A DNA stretch of 64,000 nt from Ruminococcus sp. (GCA_015066665.1 SVNX01000001.1:62001-126000); one strand, 5' to 3'; numbered from the stretch's first letter, positions 34,885-43,938 are shown. Translations and numbers: made by a program. Notes: a model not told the origin generated them from the sequence alone.

Positions 34885-36654
34885 ATGGACAATATGATTC
34901 TGAGTGTCATTGTATTCGCCGGCGGTCTGGCATTTTTCCTGTACGGCATGCACGTTATGTCATCCAGCCTTGAGAAGATGGCGGGCGGCAAGCTTGAATC
35001 CATTCTCAAGAAGCTTACCTCCAACCGGTTCAAGGCGTTGGCAGTGGGTGCGGGCGTCACAGCGGTCATTCAGTCTTCCTCCGCTCTGACGGTCATGCTG
35101 GTGGGTCTTGTGAACAGCGGCATCATGTCCCTGACACAGAGCATCGGCGTGATTATGGGTTCCAATATCGGCACGACCATGACGGCATGGCTCCTCAGTC
35201 TGATGGACATCAGCGGCAGCAGCCTTGCGATGAAGCTGATGAAGCCCGACTACTTCTCCCTCGTGCTTGCCCTGATCGGTGCCTTCATGCTGATGCTGTG
35301 CAAGAGCGTGAAGAAAAAGGACATTGCCAACATCATGGTCGGCTTTGCTGTACTGATGTACGGCATGAAGATCATGGGCGATACAGTTGAGCCGCTTGCC
35401 GAAGTGCCCGAGTTCCAGAACCTGATGCTCGCATTCAAGAATCCCATCCTCGGTGTGATCGTGGGTGCGGTGGTCACCTGCATCATCCAGAGTTCCTCTG
35501 CTTCCGTCGGCATCCTGCAGACACTGGCAAGCCAGACCGGACAGGTCACAAACGGCATGGCCATCCCGATCATCATGGGACAGAATATCGGTACCTGCAT
35601 CACTGCGCTGATTTCCAGTATCGGTGTCAGCCGCAATGCCAAGAAGGTGGCCATTGTCCATGTTTCCTTCAACCTGATCGGCACCACCGTCCTGCTGACG
35701 CTGTATCTGATCCTGAATTCTATCTTCGTGTTTGCCTTCTCCGATCTGCCTGCCAATGCGACAAGCATTGCGGTCATCCACTCCGTATTCAACATCACAA
35801 CGACCGTGGTTCTGCTGCCGTTCACATGGCTGCTTGAGAAGATTGCAAACACCATTCTCCCTGACAAGACAGAAGAGCAGCCCATGAAGAAGGGCGTCAT
35901 GATCGACAAGAGACTGCTGGCGACCCCCTCTGTTGCAATCTCCGAGTGTCAGGAAGCCTCCGCACGCATGGCACAGCTGGCAAATACCACGCTGCTTGAT
36001 GCCATTTCCCTGATCACTGCCTATGACGAAGCCAAGGCGGATCAGATCCGGAAGAACGAGGATATGCTCGATAACTATGAGGATCTGATCGGCACCACAC
36101 TGGTGCAGGTGTCCTCCCAGGCACTGTCCGAGCATGACAGCCAGACGACCACTCGTGTGCTCCGTGCGATCGGCGACTTTGAGCGTCTTGGTGACCACGC
36201 ACTCAATATGGTCGATATTGCGAAGGAAATCCACGATAAGAAGATTCAGTTCACACCGGAAGCCCAGAAGGAGCTGTCCGTGCTCACCGATGCCCTGACC
36301 GAGATCCTGCACAACACCTTCACGGTCTATGACAATGCCGATGAAAAGGCTGCAGCGGATATCGAGCCTCTGGAGCAGGTAATCGATTACCTGACACGGG
36401 ACATCCGTGCCAACCACATCCAGCGTCTGCAAAAGGGCATGTGCTCGATTGAAACGGGCTTTGTGCTTGCCGATATGCTGACGAATTTCGAGCGCGTCTC
36501 CGACCACTGCTCCAACATTGCCGTGGCCATCATTGAGACCTCTCACAGCACATTCGATACACATAAGTATCTGAGCAAGGTGAAGTTCGGCAACAAGAAC
36601 TTCAACGAGCAGTTCGACCGCTATGCGGCACAGTATCAGCTGCCCCGTGCATGA
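34885..36654 (+). CDS. Na+/phosphate cotransporter with PhoU-like domain (1)
   Basis: A 589-residue NptA-type symporter. The membrane half has the two family QSSSA repeats (IQSSSALTVMLVGLVNSGIM and IQSSSASVGILQTLA), a sign of an inverted-repeat transport fold with re-entrant loops. The cytosolic half (about 340-589) is a PhoU-like helical domain (RAIGDFERLGDHALNMVDIA, FERVSDHCSNIAV). The ribosome site GAAAGGA lies inside the ORF-track start, so translation begins at the ATG at 34885. It takes up inorganic phosphate with sodium. The Pho-box-like promoter suggests induction on phosphate limitation. Confidence 0.92.
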   Translation: MDNMILSVIVFAGGLAFFLYGMHVMSSSLEKMAGGKLESILKKLTSNRFKALAVGAGVTAVIQSSSALTVMLVGLVNSGIMSLTQSIGVIMGSNIGTTMTAWLLSLMDISGSSLAMKLMKPDYFSLVLALIGAFMLMLCKSVKKKDIANIMVGFAVLMYGMKIMGDTVEPLAEVPEFQNLMLAFKNPILGVIVGAVVTCIIQSSSASVGILQTLASQTGQVTNGMAIPIIMGQNIGTCITALISSIGVSRNAKKVAIVHVSFNLIGTTVLLTLYLILNSIFVFAFSDLPANATSIAVIHSVFNITTTVVLLPFTWLLEKIANTILPDKTEEQPMKKGVMIDKRLLATPSVAISECQEASARMAQLANTTLLDAISLITAYDEAKADQIRKNEDMLDNYEDLIGTTLVQVSSQALSEHDSQTTTRVLRAIGDFERLGDHALNMVDIAKEIHDKKIQFTPEAQKELSVLTDALTEILHNTFTVYDNADEKAAADIEPLEQVIDYLTRDIRANHIQRLQKGMCSIETGFVLADMLTNFERVSDHCSNIAVAIIETSHSTFDTHKYLSKVKFGNKNFNEQFDRYAAQYQLPRA

Positions 36655-36689
36655 CCCTTCTTTTACCCTCTCCCCGAAAGGGGAAACAG

Positions 36690-36720
36690 ACCCGCCTCCC
36701 GCAGGAGGCGGGTTTTTCTG
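36690..36720 (+). terminator. Terminator after Na/Pi transporter 1
   Basis: ACCCGCCTCC-CGCA-GGAGGCGGGT with TTTTT. Confidence 0.9.
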
Positions 36721-36801
36721 TTTTCGACCGGAATCATACGGACTGTTATTTTTTCAGACTATTTTAAGAAAACCCCATGCCTGCGTGGGTTTTTGCGTTA
36801 T

Positions 36802-36856
36802 TTAACATAGATTTAACATGAACGCCCTATCAGATTTTACAATTCTGCGCTATAAT
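36802..36856 (+). promoter_or_regulatory. Pho-box-like promoter of Na/Pi transporter 2
   Basis: TTAACA-N5-TTAACA (36802-36818), TTTTAC at +33, and TATAAT at 36851-36856. The half sites are identical to those before phoP and better than those of transporter 1. Confidence 0.75.
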
Positions 36857-36903
36857 AAAGCTATGTAAATTTCGTGTAAAATCGACACCAAAGGAGCAGA
36901 ATT

Positions 36904-38667
36904 ATGAACGGAATCATCCTTGCGCTGATCAAGGTCGCCGGCGGTCTGGCCTTCTTCCTGTACGGCATGCATGTCATGTCCTCGGGTCTGGAGAAAATGG
37001 CGGGCGGCAAGCTTGAAATGGCACTCAAGAAAATGACATCCAACCCCTTCAAGAGTCTGGCACTGGGTGCGGGCATTACCGTTGCCATCCAGTCGTCCTC
37101 GGCCCTGACAGTCATGCTGGTTGGCCTTGTCAACAGCGGCATCATGCAGATCGGGCAGACGGTCGGCGTCATCATGGGCTCGAACATCGGTACGACCTTT
37201 ACGGCCTGGCTGCTCAGTCTGATGGATATCAGCGGCGACAGCCTGCTGTTGTCACTCATCAAGCCCGAGAACTTCTCGCTGGTGCTTGCGCTGATCGGTG
37301 CGTTTATGATTATGAGTGCCAAGAGCGTGCGGAAGCGTGATATTGGTGCCATCATGGTCGGCTTTGCGGTGCTCATGTACGGCATGAAGCTCATGGGCGA
37401 TGCCTGCAAGCCCCTTGCGGATGTGCCCGAGTTCCAGAATCTGCTCGTGGCGTTCAATAATCCCGTCTTCGGCGTGGTGATTGGTGCGTTGGTAACGGGT
37501 ATCATCCAGAGCTCGGCGGCGTCCGTCGGCATTCTGCAGACCCTTGCCATTCAGACCGGCCAGATTACATACGGCATGGCCATTCCGATCATCATGGGCC
37601 AGAACATCGGTACCTGCGTGACTGCGCTGATTTCCAGTTTCGGTGTCAGCCGCAACGCCAAGAAGGTGGCGGTCATCCACATTTCCTTCAACCTCATCGG
37701 TACAGTCGTTCTCCTGACGCTGTATCTGATTGCCGATGCTCTCTTCAAGTTTGCCTTCTCCGATCTTCCCGTCAATGCGGCAGGCATTGCCGTGGTGCAC
37801 TCCATTTTCAACGTGGCAACGACCGTTCTGCTGCTGCCGTTCGGCAAGCTGCTGGTGAAGATTGCAAACACCGTTCTGCCGGATAAGGGCGAGGAGCCTG
37901 TAAAGAAGAAGAGCGTCATGATCGACGAGCGTCTGCTTGCCACACCTTCTGTGGCGATTGCGGAGTGTCAGGCTGCTTCCACAGAGATGGCAAAGCTTGC
38001 AAGAGAAACCCTGCTGACCAGTATCGATCTGATCGGCAACTATAATGAAGAAACCGCACAGCTGATCCTGAAGAACGAGGACAAGCTCGATGATTACGAG
38101 GACAAGCTGGGCACAAGTCTGGTACAGATTTCGGCCCAGGCACTGTCCGAGCACAACAGCCAGATGGCGTCCCGTATTCTGCGTGCGATCGGCGATTTCG
38201 AGAGACTGGGTGACCATGCGGTCAATCTGGTCAGCATTGCCGAGGAGATCCACACAAAGAAGATCCAGTTCACCCCTGAGGCCAACAAGGAAATCAGCGT
38301 GCTGACGGGTGCACTCAAGGAGATTCTGGAGAATATGTGTACCGTTTATGAGAGCTGTGACGAATCCGCCGCAGCGGACATTGAGCCGCTTGAGCAGGTC
38401 ATTGACTGCCTGACCAAGGAAATCAAGGCGAACCATGTCAGCCGTCTGCAGAAGGGTCTGTGCACGATCGAGACCGGTTTTGTGCTGATGGATCTGCTGA
38501 CGAACTATGAGCGTGTTTCCGACCACTGCTCGAACATTGCGGTATCGGTCATTGAGACATCGCACAGCACATTTGAGACGCATAAGTATCTGAGCAAGGT
38601 GAAGTTCGGCAACAAGAACTTCAATGACAACTTCGAGAAATTCTCGGAGAAGTACAGTCTTACATGA
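36904..38667 (+). CDS. Na+/phosphate cotransporter with PhoU-like domain (2)
   Basis: A 587-residue paralogue of the preceding gene, with the same QSSSALTVMLVGLVNSGIM and QSSAASVGILQTLA repeats and the same PhoU-like C-terminal domain ending in FETHKYLSKVKFGNKNFN. The two proteins align end to end and look like a tandem duplication. Each copy keeps a separate promoter and terminator, so they can be tuned independently. The start follows AAAGGAGCAGAATT. Confidence 0.92.
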   Translation: MNGIILALIKVAGGLAFFLYGMHVMSSGLEKMAGGKLEMALKKMTSNPFKSLALGAGITVAIQSSSALTVMLVGLVNSGIMQIGQTVGVIMGSNIGTTFTAWLLSLMDISGDSLLLSLIKPENFSLVLALIGAFMIMSAKSVRKRDIGAIMVGFAVLMYGMKLMGDACKPLADVPEFQNLLVAFNNPVFGVVIGALVTGIIQSSAASVGILQTLAIQTGQITYGMAIPIIMGQNIGTCVTALISSFGVSRNAKKVAVIHISFNLIGTVVLLTLYLIADALFKFAFSDLPVNAAGIAVVHSIFNVATTVLLLPFGKLLVKIANTVLPDKGEEPVKKKSVMIDERLLATPSVAIAECQAASTEMAKLARETLLTSIDLIGNYNEETAQLILKNEDKLDDYEDKLGTSLVQISAQALSEHNSQMASRILRAIGDFERLGDHAVNLVSIAEEIHTKKIQFTPEANKEISVLTGALKEILENMCTVYESCDESAAADIEPLEQVIDCLTKEIKANHVSRLQKGLCTIETGFVLMDLLTNYERVSDHCSNIAVSVIETSHSTFETHKYLSKVKFGNKNFNDNFEKFSEKYSLT

Positions 38668-38670
38668 TGA

Positions 38671-38697
38671 AAAACGCCGCCCGATGGGGCGGCGTTT
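38671..38697. terminator. Bidirectional terminator between Na/Pi 2 and spoVAE
   Basis: AAACGCCGCC-CGAT-GGGGCGGCGTTT lies between the two convergent stop codons and can serve both. Confidence 0.85.
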
Positions 38698-38715
38698 GAT
38701 CTTGTCAAGGAGGCG

Positions 38716-39078
38716 CTATTTCTTCCCCCTCTTCCGGAACAGCACCGCTGCGGCAAGGCCTGCGGTGATGGCTGCGGTGATGCCGCCGGCCGCTGCGGTG
38801 AGGCCGCCTGTCAGAATGCCGAGTGCCCCGTCCTCGGCAATGGCTTCCCGCACGCCCTTTGCCAGCAGATGTCCGAAGCCCGTCAGCGGCACGCTTGCCC
38901 CCGCTCCGGCAAATTCGGCAAGCGGCTCGTACCAGCCCAGTGCCGATAAAATTACCCCGCAGACCACAAAGCTCGTCAGAATCCGTGCGGGCGTGAATTT
39001 GGTATAATCGATCAGCACCTGACCGATCGCACAGATCACACCCCCGATCAGAAACGCTTTCAGCAGATCCGTCAGCAT
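38716..39078 (-). CDS. spoVAE: Stage V sporulation protein AE
   Basis: A 120-residue membrane protein with the SpoVAE pattern AFLIGGVICAIGQVLIDYTKFTPARILTSFVV and a Gly/Ala-rich end. With SpoVAC and SpoVAD it forms the channel complex that moves dipicolinic acid into the forespore and out at germination. Its start overlaps the spoVAD stop. It supports the idea that this organism can form spores. Confidence 0.93.
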   Translation of the reverse strand: MLTDLLKAFLIGGVICAIGQVLIDYTKFTPARILTSFVVCGVILSALGWYEPLAEFAGAGASVPLTGFGHLLAKGVREAIAEDGALGILTGGLTAAAGGITAAITAGLAAAVLFRKRGKK

Positions 39079-40097
39079 GTGCCGTCCTCCTTTGCAAATG
39101 AAATGTCCACCAGATGTGAGATGCCCGGAATGCTCTCCCCCTGCTGCACAATCATCGGGGAAAGCAGGGCACCGGTTGCGGCAAACAGCATCCGGCGGAT
39201 GCTGCCCTGCTGCACCTGCGGCAGGAAATGCCCGCAGAGAATGCTGCCCGCACAGCCGCAGCCCGAGCCGCCGGCATGGGTATCCTGTGCATCGGCATCG
39301 AACATCATGGCCCCGCAGTCCTGATGCTGCGGGGCGATATCGATACCCTCCTGCTGCAGAAGCATTCGCACGAGCTTTGTGCCGATGTTGCCCAGATCCC
39401 CCGTCACGATCGCATCATAATCCGAGGGCTGTGTGCCGGTATCGGAAAGATACCGTGCGATGGTATCCGCTGCCGCCGGAGCCATGGCCGCTCCCATATT
39501 GTTGGCATCGGTGATGCCGAGATCCTGGATCCGCCCGATGCATACGCCCCGCACATAGGGCGGGCCGCCGCTTTCTGTGAGCACAAGCGCCCCCGATGCG
39601 GTGCAGGTCCACTGGGAGGTGGGCGTGCGCTGACCGCCGTAGGAGAGCGGGAACCGGAACTGCCGCTCGGCTGTGGAGAAATGCGATGAAGTCACGGCGG
39701 CGGCACGCTTGCAGAAGCCGCCCTCGACCAGAAGGCTGCCGGTGAGCAGTCCCTCGGCCATGGTCGAACAGGCACCGTAAAGCCCGAGGAAGGGAATGCC
39801 GAACTCACGCAGGGCGAAGGAAGAGCTGGTGCACTGGTTGATGAGGTCGCCTGCGAGGACACAGTCGAGAACGGCGGCATCGAAGCCGCTTTTGCGCAAG
39901 GCGAGCTGCAGCGTCTCGCACTGCAGGCGGCTTTCGGCTTTTTCCCAGGTCTTTTCGCCGAAATCGTCACGCAGTTCGATCCGGTCAAAGCAATGGCCGA
40001 GGGGGCCGTCCCCTTCCTTCTGCCCGACAATGCTGGCAAAGCTGCGGATGCTGGGGGGATGCGGCAGACGAATGCTGCTGCCGATGCGTTTCTCCAT
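39072..40097 (-). CDS. spoVAD: Stage V sporulation protein AD
   Basis: 341 residues with the thiolase-like fold of SpoVAD, the dipicolinate-binding part of the SpoVA complex. Family phrases include CVLAGDLINQCTSSSFALREFG, FLGLYGACSTMAEGLL and GGSGCGCAGSILCGHFLP. I place the start at the ATG after CAGGAGGTACATGCC; the ORF-track extension of 56 codons has no support. spoVAC, normally the gene just upstream, is not here. Confidence 0.93.
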   Translation of the reverse strand: MEKRIGSSIRLPHPPSIRSFASIVGQKEGDGPLGHCFDRIELRDDFGEKTWEKAESRLQCETLQLALRKSGFDAAVLDCVLAGDLINQCTSSSFALREFGIPFLGLYGACSTMAEGLLTGSLLVEGGFCKRAAAVTSSHFSTAERQFRFPLSYGGQRTPTSQWTCTASGALVLTESGGPPYVRGVCIGRIQDLGITDANNMGAAMAPAAADTIARYLSDTGTQPSDYDAIVTGDLGNIGTKLVRMLLQQEGIDIAPQHQDCGAMMFDADAQDTHAGGSGCGCAGSILCGHFLPQVQQGSIRRMLFAATGALLSPMIVQQGESIPGISHLVDISFAKEDGTC

Positions 40098-40175
40098 GGC
40101 ATGTACCTCCTGAATATTGATCAGAAGAAGTATGCCACAAATGGGCTGAAATATGTATGCATGACATGTTTGCAA

Positions 40176-40210
40176 GAAAAAAGGGACGCCTTTCCGGCTG
40201 TCCCTTTTTC
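40176..40210 (-). terminator. Terminator of the baseplate-like gene
   Basis: On the minus strand AAAAGGGAC-AGCCGGAAAGGC-GTCCCTTTTTT. Confidence 0.88.
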
Positions 40211-40212
40211 CG

Positions 40213-40914
40213 TCATTCCGCCCGCAGCACATACAGCGTATCCGCCGCCGGGGCTTCGAGCGCATTGAATTCGGCTTCTGTCATGGCGATGACCGGCGTC
40301 ATGTCCGCACGCAGCGCACCGATCTCCATGGTCTGCTGCTCCGTTGCGGCGGAAAGGCTGGCAATCTGCGTGGTGTGCATGGCCAGACTTGTGTCGATGA
40401 CAGCAAACTGGTCGGCTTCCCTTGCCTCGAAATCGGCCACAAGTGCATTGATTTCCTCAATGGCCGCATCCGCAGCGGCACGCACTTCAAGCAGAAATGC
40501 CGTATAACTGCGGCTTTCGAGCTTGGCATCGCTGTCGGGCAGGCCGCGGACGGTCACATCCGGCAGCTGATAACGGAGGATCCTGTCGGGCGGCTGCGTC
40601 AGATCGGGCACTTCGTTCTGGTAATAATAGCCGAACAGATCGAGTGCAAGGCGTCCGGCCTCCGTTGTGAACAGGGCATCGACAGTCCAGTACAGATGCA
40701 GCACGGTATCCTCTGTCTCCGCACGGAGAGCGGACTGGGTTTCGCCGCCGGATTCGGTGATGCCGCGGATCATGAAGGAAAACTCGCTCAGGTCGAGACC
40801 GTCATGGAAGCGATCCACCTCGAACACAATGGTATCCGTCCTTGTTTCATCCTGCGACAGCAGATCCGCAATGGGCGTGGTATCAATATACTTGCCGATG
40901 GCTTTCAGCATCAT
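40213..40914 (-). CDS. Isolated phage baseplate/tail-fibre-like protein
   Basis: 233 residues. The N-terminal 110 or so residues (TIVFEVDRFHDGLDLSEFSF, then LYWTVDALFTTEAGRLALDL) resemble the N-terminal domain of phage baseplate upper proteins. A coiled-coil stretch follows (AAADAAIEEINALVADFEAREADQF), and the C-terminus MTEAEFNALEAPAADTLYVL resembles the short end module of some tail-fibre proteins. It is a lone gene with its own terminator, far from the head module at 20-28 kb and next to spoVA genes. The start follows GAAAGGAGCATGCCCT. Confidence 0.65.
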   Translation of the reverse strand: MMLKAIGKYIDTTPIADLLSQDETRTDTIVFEVDRFHDGLDLSEFSFMIRGITESGGETQSALRAETEDTVLHLYWTVDALFTTEAGRLALDLFGYYYQNEVPDLTQPPDRILRYQLPDVTVRGLPDSDAKLESRSYTAFLLEVRAAADAAIEEINALVADFEAREADQFAVIDTSLAMHTTQIASLSAATEQQTMEIGALRADMTPVIAMTEAEFNALEAPAADTLYVLRAE

Positions 40915-41037
40915 AGGGCATGCTCCTTTCGGTAAATTGGCAGGCATCCCTGCAATTCTGCTGAAAACAGACAGAAAGTGGGACGCTTTTGTACAACTGA
41001 CCGGAAATCAGCGTATTTTTCACCCGCAGAAACGCAC

Positions 41038-41065
41038 AAAGCCTGTATGTTTCCATACAGGCTTT
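41038..41065 (-). terminator. Terminator after the repeated-motif membrane protein gene
   Basis: AAAGCCTGTATG-TTTC-CATACAGGCTTT, a perfect 12-bp stem, 15 bases beyond the stop. Confidence 0.85.
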
Positions 41066-41079
41066 GCAGTATATCCTCT

Positions 41080-42258
41080 TTATGAATTCCCGTGTTTGTA
41101 ATACATGTTGATCTTGTCGTTGGTGGTCAGCATCACGGTGGAGAATCCCATCAGCAGCAGGGCTGCGGCAAAGAATACACCGTTGAGCAGGCCGTTTCCA
41201 TCCTTCTGAATCAACAGCGGAATGCCCGGGAACAGCATCAGAACGAATGAGAGACCATCAAGGAACCGCACAATACCGCGGATTGCGCCGATCGGTGCAA
41301 TCAGTGCCAGAGAACCGACACCCACTGCCATGCCAAGATACGGTGCATACTGCTTCACAATATTCATGAAGCCCTGCTCCTCAATGACATCCTTGTAGCC
41401 GAGTCCGAAGGCACCGGAGAAGAAGATCGCCAGCGATGCACCGCCGATCACACCCAGAATGGCCATCAGAATCAGCAGACGGAAGCCCTTCTTTGCGGCT
41501 TCCTTTTCACGCTCCTCACGCAGCTCATTCATGAACTGACGGCTCTGCTTCTTCTGCTCTTCCGTCATTTCCTGCTGCGGGGGCGGGCTGTAGCTGCGTG
41601 CTTTCTTGGAATCCTCCTTGGCACGCTCCAGATCCTCATCCTTGAACTTGGGTACATAGGCCTGGGGCTTGGGCGCTTCCTCGAGTGCGGGCGCTTCTAC
41701 AGGGGCTTCGGCAGAGGCTTCCTCACCGGCAGGGGCTGCGGTCAGTGCAGGACGCAGCTCACGGGGTACCTGCGGCACGGGAATGCCCATCTGCTTGGCA
41801 CGCATTTCCACGACCTGAATCTGCTTTTCAGCATCCAGCGTGCTGAAGGCCTTTTTCAGATCATCGGTAAACTTCAGTTTTTCATAGAATTCTGTCACCG
41901 GATCGTAGGCAGCCGGTTCTGCACCCAGCAGATCGGCCTGCAGATCCTCTGCAGCGGGCAGGGCTTCCTTTGCGGGAGCGGCTGTCTGTGCATAGGCAGT
42001 GGGGGCATCCAGTTCGGGTGCCTCAATCTGCGGTGCACCCTTCTTTTCGCCCTGCCATGCGGTGGGCGTATCCTCCAGAAGAACCGGCTCATCCACAACG
42101 GGAGCGCCCTTCTTCTCGCTTGTGGGCGTCCATGCGGCGGGAGGCGGTGCTAAAATATCGTCAAGCTCAGGTGCATCGATCTGCGGTGCACCCTTCTTTT
42201 CCTGCGGAATGTAGGAGGTATTCTCCAGACCTTCCAGCATATCATTGAGATCTGCCAT
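41080..42258 (-). CDS. Membrane protein with repeated KKGAP cytosolic motif
   Basis: 392 residues, no family recognised. The first 260 residues are acidic, Pro/Ala-rich and probably disordered. They hold three copies of EKKGAP(Q/V)(I/V)(D/E) followed by a PEL or PVL phrase. A charged helix (EDLERAKEDSKKARS, EEQKKQSRQFMNELREERE) leads into about four membrane helices (LLILMAILGVIGGASLAIFF, APYLGMAVGVGSLALIAP, LSFVLMLFPGIPLLI, GVFFAAALLLMGFSTVML). It lies 36 bases after purA in the same operon. The repeated motif may bind a cytosolic partner; that is inference. Confidence 0.75.
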   Translation of the reverse strand: MADLNDMLEGLENTSYIPQEKKGAPQIDAPELDDILAPPPAAWTPTSEKKGAPVVDEPVLLEDTPTAWQGEKKGAPQIEAPELDAPTAYAQTAAPAKEALPAAEDLQADLLGAEPAAYDPVTEFYEKLKFTDDLKKAFSTLDAEKQIQVVEMRAKQMGIPVPQVPRELRPALTAAPAGEEASAEAPVEAPALEEAPKPQAYVPKFKDEDLERAKEDSKKARSYSPPPQQEMTEEQKKQSRQFMNELREEREKEAAKKGFRLLILMAILGVIGGASLAIFFSGAFGLGYKDVIEEQGFMNIVKQYAPYLGMAVGVGSLALIAPIGAIRGIVRFLDGLSFVLMLFPGIPLLIQKDGNGLLNGVFFAAALLLMGFSTVMLTTNDKINMYYKHGNS

Positions 42259-42294
42259 GTGATTCACCTCGTTTGTCGGAATAGCAGAAGCGGC

Positions 42295-43572
42295 TTACTT
42301 CCGCTCGATCATCTGGTCACGGCCGGGGCCGACACCAACCATGGCAACCTTGCACTCGCACAGCTCTTCCAGACGCTTGATGTAGTCCTGGCAGGTCTGG
42401 GGGAGTTCTTCGAAGGTACGGCAGCCGGTGATATCCTCGTCAAAGCCCGGGAAATCCTCGTAGATCGGAGCGCACTCGGCCAGCTCCTCCAGAGAGGACG
42501 GGAAGTCACGCAGCTCGGTGCCGTCGTTCTTTCTGTAGCCGACGCAGATCTTGAGATCACCGATGCCGCTGAGGGTATCGAGCTTGTTGATGGCCAGACC
42601 ATCGAGACCGTTGACACGAACGGAATGACGTACGATGACTGCATCGAACCAGCCTGTACGACGGGGACGGCCTGTTGTTGTGCCGAACTCACCGCCCTTG
42701 TTGCGGATGGTATCGCCGGTCTCATCGAACAGCTCGGTCGGGAACGGGCCCTTGCCCACACGGGTGGTGTAAGCCTTGGCAACGCCGATGATGCAGTCGA
42801 TCATGCGGGGGCCCACGCCTGTGCCGACGCAAACGCCTGCGGACAGGGGATGGGAGCTTGTCACATAGGGATAAGTACCGAAGTCAATGTCGAGCAGGGT
42901 TGCCTGTGCACCCTCAAAGAGGATGGTCTTGCCTGCCTTGTAGGCTTCGTAAGTCAGAACGGAAACGTCGGCCATGTAGGGGCGCAGACGCTCGCCGTAT
43001 GCAGTATATTCAGCAATGACAGCATCGAGGTCGTGCGCCTCGCCGCCGTATACAGCAGTGATGATCTTGTTCTTCAGCTCGCCTGTGGCTCTTGCCTTTT
43101 CCGCAAAAACAGCGGGATTAACCAGATCGCACATACGGATGCCGCAGCGCTCATACTTATCCATATAAGTCGGGCCGATGCCTCTCTTGGTTGTACCGAT
43201 ATCGCTGCCGCCGCGGAATGCCTCGGACAGGCCATCGAGGGTGATGTGCCAGGGCATAACGATGTGTGCACGGGGATCGATCTTGAGGTTGGCAGTGGAA
43301 ATACCACGGCTTTCCATTTCATCCAGCTCGCTGATGAAATCCTTGGGGTCGAGTACGACACCGGCACCGATCAGGCACTGGGTCTCTGGGTACAGGATAC
43401 CGGAGGGCACCAGATGGAGCTTATAGGTCTGACCGCCGCTGACAACGGTGTGGCCGGCATTGTTGCCGCCCTGAGAACGGACAACGACTTCGGCACGGGA
43501 AGCAAGGATGTCGATGACCTTACCCTTACCTTCATCGCCCCACTGTGTTCCGATTACAATATTTGCAGGCAT
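42295..43572 (-). CDS. purA: Adenylosuccinate synthetase
   Basis: Catalyses the GTP-dependent joining of IMP and aspartate, the first step from IMP to AMP. The 425-residue protein is full length: GTQWGDEGKGKVID with the GTP loop, the catalytic His and Gly loop GGNNAGHTVV, IGTTKRGIGPTYMDK, and the late GTTTGRPRRTGWFD. The start is the ATG following AGAGGAACATGC. The upstream promoter and the short gap to the next gene show it leads a two-gene operon. Confidence 0.96.
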   Translation of the reverse strand: MPANIVIGTQWGDEGKGKVIDILASRAEVVVRSQGGNNAGHTVVSGGQTYKLHLVPSGILYPETQCLIGAGVVLDPKDFISELDEMESRGISTANLKIDPRAHIVMPWHITLDGLSEAFRGGSDIGTTKRGIGPTYMDKYERCGIRMCDLVNPAVFAEKARATGELKNKIITAVYGGEAHDLDAVIAEYTAYGERLRPYMADVSVLTYEAYKAGKTILFEGAQATLLDIDFGTYPYVTSSHPLSAGVCVGTGVGPRMIDCIIGVAKAYTTRVGKGPFPTELFDETGDTIRNKGGEFGTTTGRPRRTGWFDAVIVRHSVRVNGLDGLAINKLDTLSGIGDLKICVGYRKNDGTELRDFPSSLEELAECAPIYEDFPGFDEDITGCRTFEELPQTCQDYIKRLEELCECKVAMVGVGPGRDQMIERK

Positions 43573-43643
43573 GCATGTTCCTCTTTTCTTTTTTGATGAT
43601 TTGAATTCGTCCGGTTTAACGGACTGAATTGACATACACATAT

Positions 43644-43672
43644 ATTATAACAGATACCCGCAGAGAATGCAA
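43644..43672 (-). promoter_or_regulatory. Promoter of purA
   Basis: On the minus strand TTGCAT and TATAAT with 17-bp spacing, about 70 bp upstream of the start. Confidence 0.78.
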
Positions 43673-43938
43673 GGGTTTTTTGAAAAAAAGTGGGTGGGAC
43701 GGACGGCACCCGCATAAGAGCTTTCTTTATGCCGCAGGAGGCGTACGGGGAATTCGTATCGGGTTTCGTTCCTTGGATCACCATCATTTCCCTGTTGCAT
43801 TTCCTGCGATTCTGCATAGAATAAAAGTAGCAGTGATGATGCATCGGCCGGGAGGGGGTGGCATCCCCTGCGGATCAGGAGATGTCCGCAGAACAGCCTT
43901 CTCCAGAAACGCTCCTGCATGCCTGCTTTTCCGATAAC
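43673..43938. other. Intergenic region, no gene seen
   Basis: About 270 bp beyond the purA promoter. ORFs here have no ribosome site or family likeness. No strong repeat or RNA structure stands out. Confidence 0.6.

Noticed and set aside
43629-43937. 102-codon + strand ORF between purA and the anti-sigma gene
   Set aside because: No ribosome site, no family likeness, and it begins in the purA promoter.
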